Assembly (NCBI RefSeq): GCF_018343545.2
Contig: NZ_JAGYPE020000012.1
Span: 1-64,000 of the forward strand
Direction of reading: 5' to 3'
DNA length: 64,000 bases
From: Neobacillus citreus
Lineage (GTDB): Bacteria; Bacillota; Bacilli; Bacillales; Cytobacillaceae
Under the pieces are notes generated by a model. That model did no database searches. It saw only the letters and a program-made list of their open reading frames with translations, and had not been told where the DNA came from. Within the stretch, counting starts at the first letter, position 1; each line of letters starts with the position of its first letter. Below, piece by piece: positions 17,935 to 27,201 of this stretch. A program made the position numbers and the translations under genes.

Positions 17935-19673
17935 ATTTTAAAAGGAAATAAAAGTGTCTCTAGGTTGGTAGCGTCAAAATACGCCAGTAAACCGGAAGCC
18001 TGGTGGTCTATTTCACCGTTTAGGAAATACTTTGTCAGGTCAAAAGACAAAAGCTCTAGCATGGTATGCTTATAGAGTTCTTTTTCATCCAGCTCAAGTT
18101 TAAGAAATTCCGGTCCTATAAGCTGCGGAGTCTCGGAAATACGTTTGTAGATTTTCGAACGTTCGCTTTTCTCCAGCCCTGCTTCCCACCAAGGTTTTCT
18201 CGGTTTGTATTTATGATGTTTTAAATAATCATATTTCATTAAACCGGAAATGACATCAAGGTTCGGAACCTCCTTCTTGACTAAAAATGAATGTAATCGC
18301 CGAAATAGATCCTCCAACTGATGGCCGATTCTTGACCAGCCCTGTTCGTCCCAGTAGGAACCAAAATCCTGAAAGAAATCGAACGGTGAAGGGAAAACAT
18401 GTGTCACCAGGTATTCAACTGTGTGATCCATACGGTGGTCATTCCAATATTTTTCTAACACATCTTCCACTTGCTTTATTTTAACAATATCGTCAAACGA
18501 TAGAACATTGTTGCTTAAAATCTCATATGGGGAATGATCCATATATACATAATCATGTTCTGAAGCACGTATACGTACCCCTGTTCCGCGCAGCATTTTT
18601 AAAAACCCTAACTGCAGTTCTTCCGGCCTCATTTCAAACACATCGTTGAAGGTCTTCCGGAAGGAGGCGTAATCTTCTTCAGGCAGTCCCGCGATAAGAT
18701 CAAGATGCTGATCGATTTTCCCCCCATCTTTCACCATTGTCACTGTTCTTTTCAGTTTTTCAAAATTTTGTTTTCTTCTCACAAGCTCATTTGTATAGTC
18801 ATTCGTTGACTGTACACCAATTTCGAAACGGAAAAGCCCTTTTGGTGCCTCTTGGTTAAGAAATTCAATCACTTCCGGCCGCATAATATCCGCAGTAATT
18901 TCAAATTGAAACACAGTTCCTGGAAGATGTTCATCAATAAGGAAGCGGAACATTTCCATTGCATAGCTTCTGCTAATATTAAAGGTCCGGTCAACAAATT
19001 TAATTGTTTTTGCACCGTTTGCCATTAAATAGCGAATATCCTCTTTAATTCGTTCCCGGTCAAAATAGCGGACACCGACTTCGATGGAAGATAGGCAAAA
19101 TTGACAGCTGAACGGACAGCCTCGGCTTGTTTCGATATAAGTAACCCGTTTCCCCAACTGGGGAATATCCTCAGGAAAGCGGAAGGGGGAAGGTAATTCT
19201 TTTAAATCAAGCTTATTTCTCTGTGGTGTGCTGGCTAAGGTTCCATTGTCACGATATGCAACTCCATTGACATTCTCGATATTTTTGTTTGTATCAAGCT
19301 CCGTCAGCAATTGTTTAAAGGTTTGTTCCCCTTCGCCCATTACGATAAAGTCGATTTCCGGATGTTTTTCCATCCATTCGCGTGTGTCGTAGGAAACCTC
19401 AGGGCCTCCTAATACAATAATGAGGGAAGGCTCAATTTTCTTTAGCATATTGATGACCTTAAGGGTCTCTTCGATATTCCAAATATAACAGCTAAAACCG
19501 ATAACATCCGGCTTTTGCTGGTGGAGATCGGAGACAATGTTCATCACCGGATCTTTGATGGTGTATTCCTTTAAAATGATATCAAATTCAGGTGCTGCAT
19601 ATGCCTTTAAGCACCTGATGGCCAGATTGGTATGAATGTATTTTGCGTTAAGGGTGGAACAAATGACTTTCAT
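17931..19673 (-). CDS. B12-binding radical SAM protein (DUF4080 type)
   Basis: 580 residues. Cobalamin-binding Rossmann-like domain (about 1-140, with GFSCYIWNIEETL and VLGGPEVSYD), radical SAM domain with the 4Fe-4S motif CPFSCQFC (Cys186, 190, 193) and a C-terminal DUF4080-type region that includes HKYKPRKPWWEAG. Such proteins are thought to catalyse radical methylation or related chemistry on an unknown substrate. Monocistronic; start preceded by AAAAAGGAG. The reaction is unknown. Confidence 0.88.
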   Translation of the reverse strand: MKVICSTLNAKYIHTNLAIRCLKAYAAPEFDIILKEYTIKDPVMNIVSDLHQQKPDVIGFSCYIWNIEETLKVINMLKKIEPSLIIVLGGPEVSYDTREWMEKHPEIDFIVMGEGEQTFKQLLTELDTNKNIENVNGVAYRDNGTLASTPQRNKLDLKELPSPFRFPEDIPQLGKRVTYIETSRGCPFSCQFCLSSIEVGVRYFDRERIKEDIRYLMANGAKTIKFVDRTFNISRSYAMEMFRFLIDEHLPGTVFQFEITADIMRPEVIEFLNQEAPKGLFRFEIGVQSTNDYTNELVRRKQNFEKLKRTVTMVKDGGKIDQHLDLIAGLPEEDYASFRKTFNDVFEMRPEELQLGFLKMLRGTGVRIRASEHDYVYMDHSPYEILSNNVLSFDDIVKIKQVEDVLEKYWNDHRMDHTVEYLVTHVFPSPFDFFQDFGSYWDEQGWSRIGHQLEDLFRRLHSFLVKKEVPNLDVISGLMKYDYLKHHKYKPRKPWWEAGLEKSERSKIYKRISETPQLIGPEFLKLELDEKELYKHTMLELLSFDLTKYFLNGEIDHQASGLLAYFDATNLETLLFPFKI

Positions 19674-20135
19674 AATAAAGCTCCTTTTTCAGCTAATAAG
19701 AAAGTATAAACTTTCTGTCGAAAGCTTTATACTTTCTCAACGCATAAGTGCAACTACGCCTCTGTCTTCGCCCTTAGGGGCTCGCCAATCGGCGAGTTTT
19801 CTTTATAATAAAACAAAATAATATTATAGCTTATTTTAGCCGAAAAGGACAGGGGACAAACCGGTGCCACTTTAGCTTATGCTAAGATGATTTTCAATCG
19901 CAATCGTTCTGTTATAATACAATGAGTGACCTGTTGTATAATTAAAAAACAATGAAGATGCTTTGTAAATAAAGAATTTTTTCGATGGATTAAAATGTGT
20001 TTTAAAAAAAATGTTTGGATGTTTGATTTTTGTCACAGATTTAAAAAATAATATGGCCTACAATAGCGGTGAGATAAGTTAATTATTTATGTCTTTTTCG
20101 GGTAGTTTTATTGAACAAAGAAGGAGAGGGACATT
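19674..20135. other. 462-bp intergenic region
   Basis: Lies between divergently transcribed genes. It holds the structured element at 19699-19806, a short TTAGC/GCTAA hairpin at about 19871-19884 next to the text GGGACAAACCGGTGCC, and an AT-rich promoter region for the oxidoreductase operon. I could not define its -35/-10. No coding sequence is convincing. Confidence 0.6.
19699..19806. repeat. Structured repeat-like element of three hairpins
   Basis: AGAAAGTATAAA-CTTTC-TGTC-GAAAG-C-TTTATACTTTCT (19699-19737) is a near-perfect hairpin. After a 40-nt linker come GCCC-TTA-GGGGC and CTCGCC-AAT-CGGCGAG, followed by TTTTCTTT. No coding gene ends here on the + strand, so it is not an ordinary terminator. 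It looks like a dispersed structured element or small RNA. Confidence 0.5.
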
Positions 20136-21149
20136 ATGTCTATTTTACCGCAAAAAAATGAGCTGGGTTTTTTCGAAATCCGTCTCGAATCAATCGGTGG
20201 TCTTGGAGCAAATCTTGCCGGAAAAATGCTGGCGGAAGCAGGGGTATTAGGGCTTGGGTTAAATGGTTCCAACTTTTCGTCCTATGGCTCGGAGAAAAAA
20301 GGAACTCCGGTTAAAAGCTTTATCCGCTTTTGTGAACCTGGGGTTGAAATTCGTGATCACAGTCCAATTGAGCAGCCTCATATTGTGGGCGTTTTCCACG
20401 AAGCATTGTATAAAACGATTAATGTGGTCAGCGGTTTAAATGCTGACGGCATCGTCTTAGTCAACTCATCAAGGGATTTCGATGATGTGAAAAAGGACTT
20501 AAAACTAGAATATGGAACATTAGCGATTGTAGATGCGTTAACCATTGCTGTCGAGGAAAAAACAAAAGTAAATACAGCGATGCTCGGGGCGTTATTCCGC
20601 ATATGTGATTTTTTGGATCCGGACGCCATGAGAAAAGTTATCCGGAAGACATTCGAGAAAAAATACCCGCACTTTGTTGAACCGAACCTACGGACGTTTG
20701 ACCGCGGCTATAATGAAGTTGAATTTAAAACATACCATGTTCCGGAGGATGCCCAAGGTAAAGCCTTTGCCCGCCCGCTTCCGCAGCTAGGCTATATGAC
20801 CCAAGAGCTTGGTGGTGTAATCACCACTCAGGCAAATAGTATATTAAAAGATTTGAGCGGCTCAAGACAGGGCTTCCTGCCACAGTTTGAACGCGATAAG
20901 TGTATAGACTGTGCGGCCTGCGATAACGTTTGTCCAGATTTCTGTTTCGTCTGGGAAGAGGGAGAGGACAAGCGCGGCAGAAAGCAAATGTTTCTAAAGG
21001 GAATTGACTATCAATATTGCAAGGGCTGTTTAAAATGTGTGGAAGCATGTCCGACAAGTGCTTTAACGGATCTTCGCGAAATGATTGGATACGCAGATGC
21101 AAATCGTGTGAAGCAAAACTTTCCTTATGCAGTAGGAGGGAATTTATAA
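20136..21149 (+). CDS. 2-oxoacid:ferredoxin oxidoreductase, fused gamma-delta subunit
   Basis: 337 residues. The N-terminal two-thirds is the gamma domain (RLESIGGLGANLAGKML, typical of the POR/KOR gamma fold). The C-terminal part is a ferredoxin-like delta domain with two 4Fe-4S motifs, Cys256/259/262/266 and Cys295/298/301/305. It transfers electrons from the TPP site to ferredoxin or flavodoxin. ATG preceded by AAGGAGAGGG. The stop overlaps the start of the catalytic subunit by one base (TAATG), so the two are made together. Confidence 0.9.
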   Translation: MSILPQKNELGFFEIRLESIGGLGANLAGKMLAEAGVLGLGLNGSNFSSYGSEKKGTPVKSFIRFCEPGVEIRDHSPIEQPHIVGVFHEALYKTINVVSGLNADGIVLVNSSRDFDDVKKDLKLEYGTLAIVDALTIAVEEKTKVNTAMLGALFRICDFLDPDAMRKVIRKTFEKKYPHFVEPNLRTFDRGYNEVEFKTYHVPEDAQGKAFARPLPQLGYMTQELGGVITTQANSILKDLSGSRQGFLPQFERDKCIDCAACDNVCPDFCFVWEEGEDKRGRKQMFLKGIDYQYCKGCLKCVEACPTSALTDLREMIGYADANRVKQNFPYAVGGNL

Positions 21150-23443
21150 TGGGTATTTTAGAGGAAAAATTAACAGCGCAGGTTGGAGCCGAGCAGATTT
21201 CAACCTTTGAATCCGGCAATGAAATGGCTGCGATGGCGGCAGCGCAAATCAACTATCATATCATGGGTTATTTCCCGATTACTCCATCTACAGAGGTGGC
21301 ACAATTCTTAGACCAAATGAAAGCCCGGGGCGAGCATGATATTAAGCTGATTCCGGCAGATGGCGAGCATGGCTCGGCCGGTATTTGCTATGGTGCTGCC
21401 GCCACTGGGGCGCGCGTCTTCAATGCAACAAGTGCGAATGGCTTTTTATATATGATTGAACAGCTTCCGGTTCAGGCGGGCACACGATTCCCGATGGTCA
21501 TGAATCTGGTCACTCGGGCTGTCAGTGGTCCGCTTGATATCCGCGGAGACCACTCAGATCTTTACTTTGGTCTAAATACGGGTTGGGTTATTTTAACGGC
21601 AAGAACCCCGCAAGCGGTCTATGACATGAATATTATGGCATTGAAAATTGCCGAACACTCCAAAGTCCGGCTCCCTGTCATTGTAGCCTATGATGGATTC
21701 TGGACGTCCCACCAAAAACGGAGAGTTCAATACTTCAAGGACCGTCGGGTAGTGCAGCAATTTGTCGGCGAATGCCCGACTGATTACAATTTTATTAGAG
21801 ATCCGCAAAAACCGGTAACAATCGGTGCCCACATGAACGGCGAAGATTTGATGAACAATCACTTCCAGCAATCCGAAGCTATGTACAATGCCGGAGAGGT
21901 ATTCAGGGAAGTTTCTGCCGAATATGCAAAACTTTCAGGAAGAGAATATTCTGTTTTGGACTTATACAAAATGGAGGACGCTGAAGTTGCGTTATTCCTA
22001 TTAAACTCTGCAGCCGAATCGGCAAAGGATGTTGTCGACCAGCTGCGCGACCAAGGAATTAAAGCAGGGGTAATCAGTCCAAATATTATTCGTCCATTCC
22101 CGGCTAAAGAAATCCGTGAAGCTCTTAAAAATGTGAAAGCATTATTAGTCGGTGAGCGTGCCGATTCCTATGGTGCACATGGTCCAAACCTAACGCATGA
22201 GATCAAGTCTGCCCTGCAGGATGACAAGAATAATCAAACCATCGTATTAAGCCGTGTATTCGGAATGGGCGGTAAGGATTTCTATGCAAGTGATGCCCAT
22301 GAATTCTTTAATATGGCGATTGATGCGATGGAGAAAGGCTATGCTGAAAAACCATTTGATTATTTCGGGCATGTACCGGGAAATCCGGAAAAAATCCTGA
22401 AGCCTGTCATTACTCCGCAGCAGGGTGATGCTTATAAATCAGGCTTAATTGAAGTGAAAATGGATGAAGAAACAAATAAATTAAAAGTGAAAATCCCGCC
22501 ACTGCGGATGCTGACAAATAAGCCGAAAAGAATTGCTTCCGGTCATGGCGCCTGCCCGGGCTGCGGCATATTTGGCGGGCTGGAGTTGTTCTTTAAAGGG
22601 ATTGAAGGGGATATTGTCACTCTATTCCAAACTGGCTGTGCCTACGTTACAACAACTGCCTATCCATATAGCTCGCATAAGCAGACGATGATGCATAACC
22701 TGTTCCAGAATGGTGCAGCAACCCTCTCAGGTACTGTTGAGGCCTTCATGGAATTAAAGCGGCGCGGGGAAATTCAAGTGTCCGATGATGCGACATTCGT
22801 GATGATTACCGGTGACGGCGGAATGGATATCGGTATGGGATCGGCAATTGGGACGGCACTTCGCGGCCATAAGCTGATTATGCTCGAATACGATAATGAA
22901 GGCTACATGAATACCGGGTCGCAAATGTCTTATTCAACACCGCTTGGCCATATGACAAGTACTTCTGGTGTTGGAAAAACACAGCAAGGGAAAAGTTTCC
23001 ACCACAAAGATACAGTACAAATTATGGCTGCGACAAATATCCCTTATGTATTTACTGGTTCAGAAGCATTCCCGCAGGATTTGGTTAAAAAAGGTGCGAA
23101 AGCCCAGTGGTACGCACAAAATGTCGGACCAGTGTATGGAAAACTTTTAATTACCTGTCCATTAAACTGGAAATCTGAGGACCGTTATGGAACAAAAATT
23201 CTTGAAGAGGCCGTCAATTCCTGCTTCTTCCCACTGTATGAAGTAGAACAGGGTGTTACCGCTATTACCTATAACCCTGAAGAAAAGAAAAAGCGCGTTT
23301 CGGTAACAGAATGGTTTAAATATATGGGGAAAACGAAACATCTCCTCAAAGAGGAAAACAAACATCTAGTAGACGAATTCGAAAGAGAAGTAGAAAAAAG
23401 GTGGCAGCGCCTTAAAGCAAAGCATGAAAATCCATGGCTATAA
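21149..23443 (+). CDS. 2-oxoacid:ferredoxin oxidoreductase, fused alpha-beta subunit
   Basis: 764 residues. The alpha part (about 20-420) starts GNEMAAMAAAQINYHIMGYF and has the substrate-site text FPITPSTEVAQF. The beta part carries GHGACPGCG (Cys469, Cys472, proximal iron-sulphur ligands) and the TPP motif GDGGMDIGMG (555 on) with the DNEGYMNTG end. It oxidatively decarboxylates a 2-oxoacid to acyl-CoA while reducing ferredoxin; pyruvate, 2-oxoglutarate or branched oxoacids cannot be told apart by eye. ATG 21149 with AGGAGGG 8 nt upstream is used; a longer ORF begins inside the upstream gene. Confidence 0.9.
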   Translation: MGILEEKLTAQVGAEQISTFESGNEMAAMAAAQINYHIMGYFPITPSTEVAQFLDQMKARGEHDIKLIPADGEHGSAGICYGAAATGARVFNATSANGFLYMIEQLPVQAGTRFPMVMNLVTRAVSGPLDIRGDHSDLYFGLNTGWVILTARTPQAVYDMNIMALKIAEHSKVRLPVIVAYDGFWTSHQKRRVQYFKDRRVVQQFVGECPTDYNFIRDPQKPVTIGAHMNGEDLMNNHFQQSEAMYNAGEVFREVSAEYAKLSGREYSVLDLYKMEDAEVALFLLNSAAESAKDVVDQLRDQGIKAGVISPNIIRPFPAKEIREALKNVKALLVGERADSYGAHGPNLTHEIKSALQDDKNNQTIVLSRVFGMGGKDFYASDAHEFFNMAIDAMEKGYAEKPFDYFGHVPGNPEKILKPVITPQQGDAYKSGLIEVKMDEETNKLKVKIPPLRMLTNKPKRIASGHGACPGCGIFGGLELFFKGIEGDIVTLFQTGCAYVTTTAYPYSSHKQTMMHNLFQNGAATLSGTVEAFMELKRRGEIQVSDDATFVMITGDGGMDIGMGSAIGTALRGHKLIMLEYDNEGYMNTGSQMSYSTPLGHMTSTSGVGKTQQGKSFHHKDTVQIMAATNIPYVFTGSEAFPQDLVKKGAKAQWYAQNVGPVYGKLLITCPLNWKSEDRYGTKILEEAVNSCFFPLYEVEQGVTAITYNPEEKKKRVSVTEWFKYMGKTKHLLKEENKHLVDEFEREVEKRWQRLKAKHENPWL

Positions 23444-23449
23444 AAAAGA

Positions 23450-23480
23450 AAAACGCAAAGCAAATTAGCTTTGCGTTTTT
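23450..23480 (+). terminator. Terminator of the oxidoreductase operon
   Basis: AAAACGCAAAGC / GCTTTGCGTTTT, 6-nt loop, T-run. Confidence 0.9.
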
Positions 23481-23591
23481 GTTTTAAGCTAATAAAAATT
23501 ATTGGCAGAAAAAAGGGATTTCCAAGTTTTGTATAGAATATATCTTTTTAAATTAACGCTGAACTTTGGTTGATAGCGGGGTGGCCGTTTA

Positions 23592-24698
23592 GTGGAAATC
23601 AAATTGGAACAGGATGGTACTTTACCGAGCAAGCCTGATGTAGTGTTTTCAAAAAATGCAAAATTGCAAGAGTACGAACAAAGATATAAACGCATTTTTG
23701 AAGATTCCATTGATGGACTCATCCTTTGGGATTACCAATATCGCATAGTAGATGTAAATTTTACAGCAGAAAAGCTATTTGGTCTTCCAAAGGAAAAATT
23801 AATAGGTAGATTGTTTTATGAGCCATTTAGCAAGCTTGAAAAACAAACACTAGAAATAAAGAAACATTTAAAGCAGGTAATTGAAAAGGGTTATTATACA
23901 TCCATTATTATTTTTGAGATGATTTCCGGCAAAAATAGGCATATCGAAATCAGTTCAAAATTAGACATTATGGCGGACTTGAATTTTACCGCCTTAAAGG
24001 ATATTACTGAAAAGATGGATATGCAGGAACAGCTTAGGAAATCAGAAACGTTAAAGGTTATAGGCGAGCTTGCGGCCGGAATTGCCCACGAAATCAGAAA
24101 TCCGATGACCGCTTTAAAAGGTTTTATCCAGCTGCTTGAAGGTAGCATCAAACAAGAACATTCCATGTACTATGAAGTGATTACTAGTGAGCTAGAGCGG
24201 ATTGATACCATCATTAACGAATTTTTACTATTGGCTAAACCCCAGGAAATCCGTTTTCAGGAGAAGAATCTGAATCAAATAATGAGGGAAACCTTAGACA
24301 TTTTACATGCCCAGGCTGTATTACATAATGTTCAATTCTCAACAGGGTTTGATGAAAAGCTTTCTCCGATTTTTTGTGAACCCAATCAGTTGAAAAAGGT
24401 TTTTATTAATTTAATCAAAAATGCGATCGAAGTCATGCCAGACGGCGGAAAAATTACGGTTACGATAGAGGCCTTTGAGAATAAGCAGGCTCTTATTTCA
24501 ATCCAGGATGAAGGGATAGGAATATCCAAAGAGAAATTACAAAGGCTGGGGGAAGCCTTTTTCACAACCAAAGAAAGAGGCACAGGACTTGGATTAATGG
24601 TCAGTTATAAAATTATTGAGGAACATAAAGGCTCAATACGGATTGAAAGCGAAGTAGGAAAAGGGACTACATTCTTTATTACCCTGCCGCTGCATTAA
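23592..24698 (+). CDS. kinE: PAS-domain orphan histidine kinase (KinE-like)
   Basis: 368 residues, no membrane segment. PAS domain (about 30-140, YKRIFEDSIDGLILWD), HisKA with phospho-acceptor His166 in GIAHEIRNPM, HATPase ending GTGLGLMVSYKIIEEHKG. No response regulator is adjacent, which fits a phosphorelay kinase feeding Spo0F. In B. subtilis kinE lies before the mtn genes in the same order, hence the symbol, which is positional. Starts with GTG, 7 nt after GGGGTGG. Soluble rather than membrane-bound. Confidence 0.8.
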   Translation: MEIKLEQDGTLPSKPDVVFSKNAKLQEYEQRYKRIFEDSIDGLILWDYQYRIVDVNFTAEKLFGLPKEKLIGRLFYEPFSKLEKQTLEIKKHLKQVIEKGYYTSIIIFEMISGKNRHIEISSKLDIMADLNFTALKDITEKMDMQEQLRKSETLKVIGELAAGIAHEIRNPMTALKGFIQLLEGSIKQEHSMYYEVITSELERIDTIINEFLLLAKPQEIRFQEKNLNQIMRETLDILHAQAVLHNVQFSTGFDEKLSPIFCEPNQLKKVFINLIKNAIEVMPDGGKITVTIEAFENKQALISIQDEGIGISKEKLQRLGEAFFTTKERGTGLGLMVSYKIIEEHKGSIRIESEVGKGTTFFITLPLH

Positions 24699-24716
24699 AA
24701 CTTAAAAAGTATGATA

Positions 24717-24745
24717 AAGAGGCTGACTTGCAGCCTCTTATTTGC
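24717..24745. terminator. Terminator between kinE and mtnU
   Basis: AAGAGGCTG / CAGCCTCTT with a 5-nt loop; T-rich on the + side. Confidence 0.75.
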
Positions 24746-24754
24746 TGTAAAGAA

Positions 24755-25540
24755 TTATTTATAATAATCCGGTCTGCGGTCTTCGAAAATTGGAATCTGC
24801 TTACGGATTTCTCCGACAAGCTTTAAATCAATCTCTGCAGTTAAAATCTCCTCATCTGCGCCCGCTTCGGCGATAATCTCACCCCATGGATCAATGACGA
24901 GTGAATGTCCGGCAAATTGATTATTCGGATCGCTTCCGGAACGGTTACAGGCAATCACAAAGCATTGGTTTTCGATTGCTCTGGCAATTAATAGATTTCT
25001 CCAATGCGATAATCTTGGTGCAGGCCATTCCGCCACTACAAACAGCGCTTCCGCCCCTTCAGTTGTATGGGCACGAATCCATTCCGGGAAGCGGATATCA
25101 TAGCAAATGACCCCGGCAAATGCATGATTATCAAGCTTAAACAGTCCTTTTTCACAACCCGCTTCCAAATAAAGGTGCTCATCCATCAGCTTGAATAAAT
25201 GCAGTTTACTATATTCGGAACTAAGTTCCCCCTCACGGTTTATGATAAGAAGGGTATTTTTCACTCCCTTGTCATCCCGATTGGCGACAGAACCGCCGAC
25301 AAAGTTAACATTGTACTTTTTGGCGGCATTTTTTAAAAATTCTATTGTTTGAAGCGCTCCTTTATCAGCGATTGTATCAAGGCGGGTCAAATCATAGCCT
25401 GTTGTCCACAGCTCGGGCAAGACAATGATATCAGGCTGATCGCTAGCAGCTGCTTCGATTAGTTTTTCTGCATTCTGATAGTTTTTCTCGGGATTGCCAA
25501 AGGCAATATCCATCTGCAAACAAGCAATCTTTAATTTCAT
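24755..25540 (-). CDS. mtnU: Carbon-nitrogen hydrolase (MtnU-like, nitrilase family)
   Basis: 261 residues with the Glu-Lys-Cys triad of nitrilase superfamily amidases: Glu43 in PELWTTGYD, Lys112 in YSKLHLF, Cys146 in ICYDIRFPEW. In B. subtilis ykrU/mtnU is next to mtnE; the protein is thought to be an omega-amidase removing the alpha-ketoglutaramate that transamination with glutamine would leave. Start set at the ATG preceded by GGGAGAG; longer ORFs upstream lack a ribosome binding site. Divergent from mtnE, sharing a 114-bp region. Confidence 0.85.
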   Translation of the reverse strand: MKLKIACLQMDIAFGNPEKNYQNAEKLIEAAASDQPDIIVLPELWTTGYDLTRLDTIADKGALQTIEFLKNAAKKYNVNFVGGSVANRDDKGVKNTLLIINREGELSSEYSKLHLFKLMDEHLYLEAGCEKGLFKLDNHAFAGVICYDIRFPEWIRAHTTEGAEALFVVAEWPAPRLSHWRNLLIARAIENQCFVIACNRSGSDPNNQFAGHSLVIDPWGEIIAEAGADEEILTAEIDLKLVGEIRKQIPIFEDRRPDYYK

Positions 25541-25654
25541 TATTATCTCTCCCTTATGAAATTTCGGAATTTTTCCTTTACAAGCCGTTATAAAAGTTAT
25601 ATCATTTGTGACTAGAATTTCAACCTTAAAATTTAGAAAATAGCAGGTGAGAAC

Positions 25655-26836
25655 ATGAAGCATTTTCCTCAATCGGAAATATTGAATAGTCTTCCAAAGC
25701 AATTTTTTGCATCACTCGTCAAAAAAGCTGGAGAGTACATAGAACGGGGATTTGATGTGATCAATTTAGGCCAGGGGAATCCTGACCAACCGACACCAGG
25801 GCATATCGTTGCTAAGCTTCAGGAGGCAGCGGCAAACCCTATAAATCATAAATATTCTCCATTTCAAGGATTTCCTTATTTAAAAAAAGCCGTTTCTGAT
25901 TTTTATTTTCGGGAATATGGTGTAGAACTCAACCCCGAAAAGGAAGTCGCAATCCTTTTTGGAGGCAAAGCAGGTTTGGTGGAGATTCCACAATGTTTGT
26001 TAAACCCTGGGGATACGGTTTTGGTTCCTGATCCAGGATATCCTGACTATTGGTCCGGGGTCGCACTGGCTAAAGCCGAAATGGTCACCATGCCTTTGAA
26101 AGAAGAAAATCGTTTCCTTCCTGACTATAGCGAGCTAGGGACAGAGGATCTTGAGAAGGCAAAATTAATGTTCCTCAACTATCCTAATAATCCGACCGGT
26201 GCTGTTGCTGACCTAGAATTTTTCGAAGAGACTGTAAGTCTTGCAAATGACCATGATATTTGTATTGTACACGACTTCGCCTATGGAGGCATCGGTTTCG
26301 ATGGTGTAAAACCACCAAGCTTCCTGCAGGCACAGGGTGCCAAAGATGTCGGCATTGAAATATACACACTCTCTAAAACTTATAATATGGCAGGCTGGCG
26401 CGTTGCTTTTGCAGTAGGAAATGAAAGTGTGATTTCTGCACTAGAGCTCATTCAGGATCACTTATATGTCAGTTTGTTTGGTGCCGTCCAGGAGGCAGCG
26501 GCTGAAGCGCTGACAGGCCCTCAGGACTGCGTGAAGGAATTAAATGAGATGTATGAGCAAAGACGAAATTGCCTCATTGACGGCCTCTGTTCGATAGGCT
26601 GGGACGTGTCTGCTCCAAAGGGATCTTTCTTTGCCTGGCTAAAAGTGCCGAATGGTTTTTCTTCCGAGGAATTTTCCAACATTTTGTTGGAAAAGGCTCA
26701 AGTAGTAGCAGCGCCGGGAGTTGGTTTTGGTTCGTATGGTGAAGGATATGTCCGAATCGGCCTGCTGACCTCAGAAGAGCGCCTTGCAGAAGCAGTCAAA
26801 CGGATCAGTGAGTTAGAGATATTTAAAAAAAGCTAA
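25655..26836 (+). CDS. mtnE: Aminotransferase MtnE (methionine salvage)
   Basis: 393 residues, class I aminotransferase with the PLP lysine in LSKTYNMAGWR (Lys241) and the YPNNPTGA substrate loop. In methionine salvage it turns 2-oxo-4-methylthiobutanoate into methionine. The other mtn genes (mtnK, A, W, X, B, D) are not next to it and no S-box leader precedes it, so the enzyme may have a broader amino-donor role. ATG preceded by AGCAGGTGAG. Confidence 0.85.
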   Translation: MKHFPQSEILNSLPKQFFASLVKKAGEYIERGFDVINLGQGNPDQPTPGHIVAKLQEAAANPINHKYSPFQGFPYLKKAVSDFYFREYGVELNPEKEVAILFGGKAGLVEIPQCLLNPGDTVLVPDPGYPDYWSGVALAKAEMVTMPLKEENRFLPDYSELGTEDLEKAKLMFLNYPNNPTGAVADLEFFEETVSLANDHDICIVHDFAYGGIGFDGVKPPSFLQAQGAKDVGIEIYTLSKTYNMAGWRVAFAVGNESVISALELIQDHLYVSLFGAVQEAAAEALTGPQDCVKELNEMYEQRRNCLIDGLCSIGWDVSAPKGSFFAWLKVPNGFSSEEFSNILLEKAQVVAAPGVGFGSYGEGYVRIGLLTSEERLAEAVKRISELEIFKKS

Positions 26837-26850
26837 AAATATAAAGTTAC

Positions 26851-26886
26851 AAAGCTGGCTAAGATTTTTTTAGAGCCAGCTTTTTT
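26851..26886 (+). terminator. Terminator of mtnE
   Basis: AAAGCTGGCT / AGCCAGCTTT with a T-rich loop, ending in TTTTTT. Confidence 0.9.
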
Positions 26887-26948
26887 ATATTAGATTCAGG
26901 GACTTTTGTACTAAAAAAATATTTTAAAAAAATGTACAATCCTCCCAC

Positions 26949-26972
26949 AATAATGAATGCGCTTTCATTATT
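26949..26972. promoter_or_regulatory. cre-like palindrome upstream of spo0E
   Basis: AATAATGAA-N6-TTCATTATT, perfect 9-nt arms. The inner 14-mer TGAATGCGCTTTCA matches the CcpA cre consensus TGNAANCGNTNNCA at all but one position. CcpA binding is inferred. Confidence 0.5.
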
Positions 26973-27027
26973 GACGCAAAGCGGTTTTTATCAATAATCC
27001 CAATCCACAACTAACTACTTGGGAATT

Positions 27028-27068
27028 TATGTCGAAATTTCAAGAAAACAAGCAAATAAACTGTCGAA
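27028..27068. promoter_or_regulatory. Two Spo0A-type boxes upstream of spo0E
   Basis: TATGTCGAA (27028-27036, 8/9) and ACTGTCGAA (27060-27068, 7/9) are 32 bp apart, about three helix turns, and face the same way. They suggest feedback from Spo0A on its own phosphatase. Confidence 0.4.
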
Positions 27069-27201
27069 AATAGAAAGTTTTAGAATGTTTTGTCTACTTT
27101 TGCGAATGTATTTACATTTGAAGAAATTCTTGTCATAATTCATCAAGTAGTCTAATTTTTTAGCGAATTAAAGTAAGTGTGTAAGAGGTAGGAGGATAAC
27201 A

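Larger units (their letters stand above)
26837..27201. other. 365-bp intergenic region upstream of spo0E
   Basis: Contains the mtnE terminator (26851-26886), a cre-like palindrome at 26949-26972, two Spo0A-type boxes at 27028-27036 and 27060-27068, and AATGTA-TT-TACATT at 27105-27118. No coding sequence seen. The wealth of elements suggests spo0E is tightly controlled. Confidence 0.6.

Noticed and set aside
19840-19885. GGGACAAACCGGTGCC text and TTAGC/GCTAA hairpin as a mobile element remnant
   Set aside because: Too short, no transposase or paired end; mentioned only as part of the intergenic region.
25541-25654. S-box riboswitch for the methionine salvage genes
   Set aside because: The divergent region is only 114 bp and has no S-box core or leader terminator.
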